From positions 7,397,501 through 7,461,500 of the forward strand of contig JANTQA010000063.1 of the NCBI GenBank assembly GCA_027625915.1: 64,000 bases of DNA, read 5' to 3'. How positions within the stretch are numbered: position 1 is the first letter of the stretch; each line of letters begins with the position of its first letter. The notes under the pieces are model-generated. The model had not been told where the DNA came from, searched no databases, and saw only the letters and a list, made by a program, of their open reading frames with translations. The position numbers and the translations under genes were made by a program. Source of the stretch: Anaeramoeba flamelloides (taxonomy: Eukaryota > Metamonada > Anaeramoebidae). Below are positions 56,036 through 64,000 of the stretch, in pieces.

Positions 56036-59000
56036 CCTTTTGATCTTTAAAGGTGTATTTATTAGCTTAAAGTGGAAAGGGCCAAGTTCTATTGTAAAAT
56101 AGATTATTTTGAGTTGGTTCAATATACTTACACTCTCAGAAACTCTGAATTCATTATAAAATACTTCGAAAATCCAAATTTAATTCTGAAAAATCAATTC
56201 AAGTTTATTTTCAAGTATTTGTAAACATTCAAACGAGAGGTTATTGATGAAAAATAAAATGTGCTGGCTTTTTAAACAAAAAAATTTATTTTTAAAAAAA
56301 TTTCCAATGCATATTTTTCATTTGACTTACTAGAAAGGGGGTTTTACTAAATGATATATTTAAAAAAAACCTCTGTATTTAATTTTGAACAAGATTCATT
56401 GACTGATTATTATTTTAAGACGGTTGGTTTGCTTTTTTCATAATAATAGTAAATATACATCAACTTAAGTTTTGTATATTGCTTGATTTTTTGAAAAAAC
56501 ATTTATTTTCATCAGTATACCAATGAAAAGATTTTACTTTTTATTTTTTTTTTTATTTTTTCAATGACTCTTAATTTTTTCAACAATGTATAATTCGAAA
56601 AAATTAATTAACTGTAAAAGAATATTTTAACAATTTGAGTAACTAGGGTTTATTTGAAATTGAATTCGAATTCTTAAAATCGTTTATGTAACAAAATAAA
56701 TGAATGTTTTAATAAATAAAAGAGAGGGTTATTAACAGATTAGTATCATATATTTACATACCAACTAACAAAATCGAAATCAAACAATTAAAAAAATATT
56801 ATTAAAAAAAATAATCAAATATCATTTTTTCTTTGATCTTTTATTTAAAATGAGCTATTATTACTTCTTATTTGTTTGGTTTTATTTTTAATTCTAATGG
56901 AAATTCTTTGGTTGAAAATTTTTGATTAACAAATTACATCCTATTTCGAGAGAATTCCAAAAATGAAATCTAAATTTCTATTTTCATTTAATTGATTCAA
57001 CTGTGATTTGATGAATAAAATAAGATATTTTTCCAATACTCCCTTCAGAAATATTGATTTTTTGTATATATGGATTTACTTTGATATATATTTTTTTTCC
57101 ATTAAATTTTTAACTAAAAATATTTATGAATTTATGATTCAATTTTTTTATTTTTCTTTTCATTCGGTTGAATTTTAGGTAACATGTTGTAAATAACCCA
57201 TATTGAAACCTTTAACCCATTACAAGAATTTAACTCGTGTTTTTTTTTTTTTTTTTGACTTGGATATTTAAAGAAACGAATATACAAATATATTATGGCT
57301 CGGATTTAAATTGACATCAAAGGTTTCGATCTTTGACGAATGTAAATGCTTCAAAAGTTTTCACGTTTTTATTTCTAAAATTTAGTCATATTCTACAAAA
57401 TTTCTGAGATTAAATGATTTTTAATAAAAATTCAAAACTGATCTTTTTAATCATTTTTTTATCAAAAAATTACGTTGTAATCTTTCAATATCTTCATAAT
57501 TCTTTTTTAAAATTTATTTAAAGAGATCTGTTTCTTGTTTATAAGTTGTTTTCATCACTTTGATTTGATTCTTTTATCTCTAAATTAAGCCAATATTTTT
57601 TACATTAATTAAATTTTGGCAATGGACTAAAGTAAAAAGAATGAGTTATTTAAACCACTTTAGTTGATTTTTTGATTTTGAGAATTAAATTTTTTTCCTA
57701 TGCTCTTTTAAATAATATTCTATGTTTTTTGCACATTTTGATAAATAAATTTTAAAAAACAATTGTAAAAAATAAATTTATTTAATATTTTCTTTTAAAA
57801 AATAATCAATTAAAAGTAGGGTTCAAAACAATCTAGTGTTTGGATTAAAAGGGTTTACACATAAAAATTTATCAAAAATATGTATTTATTCTATTTTTAT
57901 TTTATTCTTGGGAGATAAAATTTAATAAAAAGGGAAATTTATATTTTTTCATATTTGCAAAAATAAAAAGGTTTAGTTTAGTTTCAAATTTTAAAGTCAT
58001 TATTTTGCTTTAGTATGTTCAATGATTACTGTTAATTGGATACTAAAAAAATCAACTTTCTAAATCAACTATCTAAAAAAAAAATAATCTCCCAAATTTT
58101 ACCTTAAATCATCGAAGGTCCCAATTCTACAAGAATGAAATGAATAATTTAAGACCTGTTTTTAGAATAAAAAAGTGATATGTTACATGATTTAAAAAAT
58201 CTTTTTTTGCAAAGCCGAAATACTATTTTGTTGAATTTATTTTGCAACAAATTATAATTCCACGTTTTCACTGAACACGTTACTAGATCCAAAACATAAT
58301 TTTGTAAAACCAAATATTTTTTAACAAAAAATGGCTGTTCATAAAATTTAAAAATTAAAGATGCAACCCTGATTTTCTTGAACTCTTTTCCTTTTCACAA
58401 ATAGACAGTTAAGTGATAACATTTGATTTTGAGTTGGTCAATATATATTTAATCACTCTATTTTTTTTTTCTAAAATTTTCACAATTAAAATTTTGAAAA
58501 ATGGTAAAATGTCTAGGCTATCTTATGACCAATCTCTAAGACATATCAGATTCCAGAATTATAGTGTGGTATTCTTAATTGAAAATTAAATTAATAACAG
58601 AGTGAATCCAAATGCTTTTTAAAATTCTTACAAAAATTGGAAAATTCTTAATTTTACGAATAAAAATAAGAAAAAAGGCATTTGAAAAAAAAAAATAAAT
58701 TGTGAAAACGAAATAAGCAGTGGTTTTCCGAATTTTATTTCGTTTTTATAATTAAAAAAAATCAGAATAAAAAAATAAACTTCAAAAATAAAAGCAAATT
58801 AAGATTTTTTCAAAACCTGACTACCTGTGACAATTTTCCAAGATATCATATTGATAAAACTTAACTACATCTTCAAAAAAATAACAAAAGCAATCTAAAA
58901 ACTCGATAATCAAGTTGTGAGATCCAACAAATAGAAATTTCACATTATCTTTTTTTTATAGTTCAGTATTAACCATAAAATCAATAGAACCCATGTTTCC

Positions 59001-60043
59001 AAACAAACTAATTGGAAATATTAAAGAAATTAGAACTTCTTGTGAAAAAAAAATTAACCCAGTCTAATTCAAATAGACGTAAGAAACCAATTGTTTTTTC
59101 AAAAAATTATTTTTAACTTACAAATGATGTGAATTCGTTTTTCAAATACAACTGATTCTTTTTTTTATTCGTGTTTCCAGTCAACTCATAACCCCGTAGG
59201 TATCGGTATATCTCAGATCAAATAAGTTTTGGAGGGTAACTCTTTGGAAATAGAAAAAAATTATTAATTATGAATCGAGTCTTATTAAATAATTTTTAAA
59301 ATTTGAAAGTCTTTTAATTGGGAAAAAATTTTAGATTTTTGATCGATTATTCGAGGCAATCTTTTTAAATTTGCAGTTCAACACAAACCCAGCTCCATGT
59401 TTTCTGATTGTTTCTTGCATCAAATAATGTGAATGTGTTTTGAAAAAAAAAGAAACATTGCTTTTATTTTGATTCAGAAGTTTCTCAAGAAAGCATTATC
59501 AAATCGAACACGGGTGAATATTTTTCTTCGTAAAATCCAAAATAATCAAATTACTTCTTAGAAAAACAATTAAATTTTAATAGTCAACACTTTTTGTGAG
59601 TATTCTTTTTCTGTTTAATAAAGTTAAAAAATAAAATTTTTTCCAAAATTTCATAATTTATGAACACATCATTTAGATTTAGGCTTGGTGAGAAAAAATT
59701 TTTTTCAACTCTATATGGGCAGAGGGGTTGTGAAAAATTTGAAATAAATTGGGAATTTTAGTAATTCCTAAATTCCAGTAAAAATACAATTTCTGAACAA
59801 AGAACAAAATAAAGAGTTACACTAGAGCATTTTTGTTTTAAAAGGTTAATCTACTAGTTAGAAAATAATAATTAAAACCTTGCTCATGACTGTAACCATC
59901 AATACCATGAAATAAAACATGAACGAGGAAACGAAAAAAGCTCATAAAGTAAGAGTTGAGTTTCACAAAAAGATTAAAAATCATTTTGTGTATTTTAATA
60001 TTTTTTTGTAATTTGCTTTTTGTTTGTGATAATAATTTTGTAA
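55201..60043. other. Repeat-poor, gene-free stretch upstream of G-alpha
   Basis: Holds an A-run of about 30 at 56002-56031 and a dispersed repeat at 56600-57060 shared with 28375-28870. No gene was recognised. The last ~700 bases would contain the G-alpha promoter, but no definite element can be named. Confidence 0.5.
56600..57060 (+). repeat. Dispersed repeat shared with 28375-28870
   Basis: TTTTAACAATTTGAGTAACT, TTTGAAATTGAATTC, AACAAAATAAATGAATG and ATATTTACATACC match the earlier copy in order. Confidence 0.5.
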
Positions 60044-63000
60044 ATGTGTGGTTGTTCGAATTCCAAAGATAAAGAAGCTCAAAACAGTAAAAAAATTGAT
60101 AAAAAAGGAAGAAAACTTAATGACAAAAACATGGAAACCATTCGCTTGCTTCTTTTAGGTTTGAATATTTTTTTACCTTTCCCCAAATATCTAAATAACA
60201 AAAAAAATCAAAAAAACTTTCATAGTACATTTCAAAAGTACAAAAACAAAAAAAATGACCAAATTACATCCAAGTGGTTTCTGAAAGCATTCAGACCATC
60301 TTGTGGTTATTTTTTTAAAACTTTTTGACTTTAATCGCCACCTGAAAATTTTTGATTTTTTATTTGGAAATTTGCTAAACTTCTTTTTTACAAAAACCCA
60401 AATTATTTCTTACCATCTATATGAACACAGGTGCTGGTGAGTCTGGCAAGTCAACTGTTGTTAAACAGTGCAAAAACTTATTTTTGAATGGCTTTAAAAA
60501 AAAGGCTCTCACACGAATGAAGAATTCCATCTCGTCGAATATAATCCAATCAATCCAAGCTTTAGTCAACATTGTCAACAACCTTGAATTTGAATACAGC
60601 GACCCAGACTTGAAGTCTGCCGAAGAGGAAATCCTTGAGCTTTCATTTGAAGATCATCTGACGACCGAAAATGGACAGCTAATCTCAAAACTCTGGAAGG
60701 ACCCTGCAGTCCAAAAGGCTTATTCAAAAAGAAACAAATTCCATCTATTTGATGGTGCAAAACAGTAAAATTTTGAATCTTTTTTCTATTTCTCGAAAAA
60801 AAAATCAAAAAAAAAAAAAAAAACTTTTTTTTTAATTTGGACAAAATTCTTTTCTAATTTCCTCTACCTGCGATTTTTTTTTTGGTTATTAACTTGACAA
60901 AAAAACATTGGGTAATTCCAAAAAATTGTGTTACTCGCCAAAATGTTGTTTTCGTGTTTTAAGCCCATACTCTATTAAAATTATTTTTTCTAACGAGGAT
61001 TTGACAAAAAATCAAAAAGTATTACAATCATCAAAAAATTTAAAACCAGTCAAATTAGAGTGTCCGAAGGCAACACCAAACACACCAATTTCAACACTTT
61101 CGAATTCCAATAGAAGATTCAAAAATAAGAATTTTCGTCAGAAACACAAAAATTGTAGTAAAATAAGAATTTGAAAATTAAGAAAATATTTAAAATTTGT
61201 GCTTTGAAGAAAAGATTTGACTTACCAAACATCTTGGATCCAAAAGAAATATTTTTAACTTTTGTGTTTTTAAAAATTGCATCTCAATACTGATATCTCC
61301 AAAAAAAATTTTTTGTTCGCTTTATCTTTTGCAAAATCAGAAAACTCTACTTTTGCAACATTCCATTTAATCGAAAATTTTGAAATTCAACTCATTTTTG
61401 AAGTTTCTTTTCATTTAAAAAGAACAAATTCCTTTCTTTGTCTTTATTCAAAGCAGAACAAAAACTTTTTAAAAAAATTGTACAGACAAAACAGTTTTTT
61501 AAAAAAAAGTGAGTACTTTTTTATTTTTTTAAAAAGATCAATTAATAAAGGCTTTAATCACAAAAAAGTGTGAACTTTTTTATAAAACAATCATTTTTTC
61601 TAACTTTTTTAATTTAATAAAAGGAAACAAACAAACTTTCGAAGGTGAAGACAGAGGTTGGAGTAAGAAGAAAACCGGTTTTAAAAATTTTGATTCCTCC
61701 TTTTTTCCAACTTTTTTTGGAATAAAAGTCTTTATGTTCTCGATCTTAAAAAAAAAAAGTATATACTTTTTTCAAATAAAAAACTTTACAAATGGATTAA
61801 AGCCTTAGAAATATCGGCTTTTTAAAAATAAAAAAATTCTAAAAAGTTTGCACTTTTTTACAATAACTCGATAAATTTGAAAAAAATTATTTGGATTTAT
61901 CAACATTTCCCAAAAAAATAACATTTTGGAAAAATTGATGATTTCTTGTATCTCTTTCGGCTGTTCGTTCCAAACGAATTCTCCAGACACACCACATATG
62001 TAATACTTTCATTTTGGTTAAGTTAATGCGATCTTTGATCATCAAACTAAAATAAATTATGTTTAATCGGCAAAAAAAGTTGTTTTTTTTTTTTTTTTGT
62101 TTATTTGAATTTTTTATTGTATTTATTTTTCATTCTACTTTTAAAACCTTGCGAAACTATTCCCTTAAAAAATCACCAAATAAGATATTTGCCCAATTAA
62201 TTTTTCATCAAAGCCAGTTATTAGTACTTTGGTATTAAGAACCCAGTAAAATTCAATAATTTCCCCATAAAACAAATACTACACTTAATTGCTGATTTGT
62301 GTTAGCGGGTATTTACAAAAAAAAGAAAAAACATAATTTTCTATATCTATTGGATAAAAGATGATAAAAACTTTCTTTAATCTTTGGAGCAAAGATCGTT
62401 TTACACTTTACCAAAATGAAAGCACTACATTTTTAATGTATCTGAAGAATTCATTTGAAACGTAGTCTCTTAAGGTTAGAAAAAGAAAAACAACAAAATT
62501 ACAAAATTTTTAATTTTACTAAGACTTCAAAAAAATTACAAGTACTATCCAAATTTGATGATCTGGGAAGACAACTTTGATTATTACCTTCACATTTATT
62601 GACTTTTAAGAACGTCAAGTCAATAATAAGTGTGAAAATTGAATTTTTCGATTTGGGAAGAGATCATTTTCTCTAATCCCAATTAGAAATTACCTTGAAA
62701 ATGTTCCAAAACGAAAACCAGTTTATCAAAAGGTTCATCCAATTTATTTTCAACCATCATGTTGTCAAAGTTAAGGGGAAGATAAAACTTCAAAATATAA
62801 TCTAGATAACTCCAGGCATTTTAAAAGTTAAAAAATTGATTTTAGATTTTCCTTAGATTTATTCAAAAAAATTGTTTGCACAAAAAAAAATGATAACATT
62901 TAGATTTTTAATTTTCACCAACATCAAAATAACCAATTAAATTGTTAATAGTTAATAATAGATTAGATTTCAATAGCATACCCCCCCCCCCCCCCGAATC

Positions 63001-64000
63001 TCAAATTTTGATCGTTATCTAATCCTTATAACAAGAATTTAAATTAAAAATAATTTTTAATTTTTGAAAGCCTATTTTTGCTTTTGAGTGTGTACAAATT
63101 TTTGAAAATCGAGTTTATTGATCCAATCTCTTCCCACAACAAACTTAAAAAGAATTACTCTTTAATTTCCCATTTTAAGGGGATGCACTTAATTATTAAA
63201 AATTATTTCATATCTAATTCATTTAATCAAAATTATTTTTAAAAATCACTTTATATACTAATAAATAGCTTTTTGGACAATGTTGAAGAAATTATAAAAA
63301 AAGATTATATCCCAAGCGTAAAAGATATTTTAATGTTAAGAGTCAGGACTACTGGGATTAGTGAAACAACTTTTATTTATGAAGGAACTAAATTTTGGTA
63401 AGTGCTAATTAATTTAATTATTATTATTATTATTATTGTTTTTAAATTTAAAACCCCTTTAATTAACGAAAATTTCTTTTTTCTTTTTAATTTTTGTTTT
63501 GCTCAATTTCAATAACAAACTCATTTTGTTAATACCTGTAATTTAAAAAAAAAAAAAAAAAAAAACAAAAAATTAACCAAAATGACAATTTTTTTGGAAA
63601 ATAGTATGATCGATGTTGGGGGACAAAGAAATGAAAGAAAAAAATGGATTCATTGCTTTGAAGATGTAACCTGTGTAATATTTGTAGCTTCTTTAACTGG
63701 TTATGATCAAGTTTTAGTTGAAGAAAGCAGTACCAATCGAATGAAAGAATCTTTGTCATTATTTTCAGAGTGTTGTAATTCCCAATGGTTTCAAGGCAAC
63801 TCCCTTATATTATTTTTAAATAAATTAGATTTATTTGAAGAGCAAATTAAAACCTCCGAATTGCAAGAATGTTTCCCCGATTACGATGCTGGATCGAATG
63901 TAAACGAGGCTAAAAAATATATTAAAGATCAGTTTTACCAACTGAACAATAATAAAGAAAAAAATGTCTACTCATTTTTTACTTCTGCTATAAATCCTGA
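60044..64000 (+). CDS. Heterotrimeric G-protein alpha subunit (partial, 3' end outside window)
   Basis: GTP-binding alpha subunit coupling membrane receptors to effectors. The exons are 60044-60158, 60431-60764, 63269-63397 and 63605 to the window end. The introns are 272, 2504 and 207 bases (GT..AG). 324 residues are visible of about 350. The motifs are G1 GAGESGKST (39-47), then the helical domain ending HLFDGAKHFLDN, switch I LRVRTTGISETTF with catalytic-Arg equivalent R174 and Mg-binding T177, G3 DVGGQRNERKKW with Q200, G4 FLNKLD (263-268), and G5 FTSAINP where the family usually has TCAT. The N-terminus reads MCGCSNSK. It lacks the Gly2 needed for N-myristoylation but has Cys2 and Cys4 for possible palmitoylation. 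Splice phases restore the family alignment without gaps. The C-terminal receptor-contact tail is not seen, so the class (Gi, Gs, Gq or lineage-specific) is undetermined. Confidence 0.94.
60765..63268 (+). other. G-alpha intron 2 (2.5 kb)
   Basis: Contains a C homopolymer of about 17 (62981-62997). It also holds a coding-like frame at 60908-61174, opening with TTG and including KNLKPVKLECPKATPNTPIS, and another at 61277-61573. Neither resembles a G-alpha segment, and exons 2 and 3 join without them, so they are treated as intronic. Confidence 0.65.
62981..62997. repeat. C homopolymer, ~17 bases
   Basis: A pure C run in otherwise A/T-dominated sequence. Shorter C runs occur at about 19542 and 21740. 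Confidence 0.95.

Noticed and set aside
61277-61573. Frame in G-alpha intron 2 as an extra exon
   Set aside because: G-alpha exons 2 and 3 join in phase and match the family without a gap, so no exon is missing there.
1-64000. tRNA, rRNA, CRISPR, riboswitch, LTR or other virus-like elements
   Set aside because: I looked for B-box-like GGTTCGAATCC, regularly spaced repeats, and reverse transcriptase, integrase or capsid motifs. None was seen that I could support.

Overview
The window is a very AT-rich, gene-sparse piece of a eukaryotic nuclear genome. Genes are spliced with GT..AG introns and stand out as higher-GC islands in A/T homopolymer-rich DNA full of TA microsatellites. The Ras proteins carry a GGGGVGKS P-loop and lysine runs before a CaaX box. 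There is also a canonical G-alpha, a SWEET transporter, PIG-C and a class I histone deacetylase relic. Together these suggest a free-living amoeboid or flagellate protist of the Amoebozoa/Anaeramoeba type. That placement is inference and cannot be proved from this sequence.

Layout. 1-7 kb: no convincing gene, but a large foldback repeat (1-561) and several dispersed repeats. 7.6-8.4 kb: a two-exon Ras gene (+), flanked on both sides by copies of one ~480 bp repeat. 11.0-15.6 kb: a three-exon Ras gene (-), convergent with the first, with a 3.8 kb intron. 17.0-30.9 kb: a decayed class I histone deacetylase (+) whose three recognisable exon blocks are spread over 14 kb by two repeat-filled introns. 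31.4-35.6 kb: a three-exon SWEET sugar transporter (-). 38.9-39.9 kb: intronless PIG-C/GPI2 (+). 41.3-42.3 kb: a dead Tc1/mariner element. 44.7-46.1 kb: an intronless Lys/Thr- and Gln-rich protein of unknown function (-). 46-60 kb: a repeat desert. 60.0-64.0 kb: a four-exon heterotrimeric G-protein alpha subunit (+), cut by the window end close to its C-terminus.

The living genes point to membrane-anchored signalling (two Ras, one G-alpha), membrane sugar transport and GPI-anchor synthesis. There is no operon-like grouping. Both Ras proteins differ from the consensus at a residue that controls GTP hydrolysis (Q61C in one, A59G in the other).

The dominant non-genic theme is short non-autonomous elements with inverted ends. 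At least six families are seen two or more times, several with TA at both ends, and they account for part of the long introns. A separate oddity is a 77 bp GC-rich unit found twice at identical length, in opposite orientations, each time inside a (TA)n array. All splice structures were inferred by eye from GT..AG sites plus protein-family continuity. No retrovirus-like, LTR, Polinton, CRISPR, rRNA or tRNA feature was recognised.
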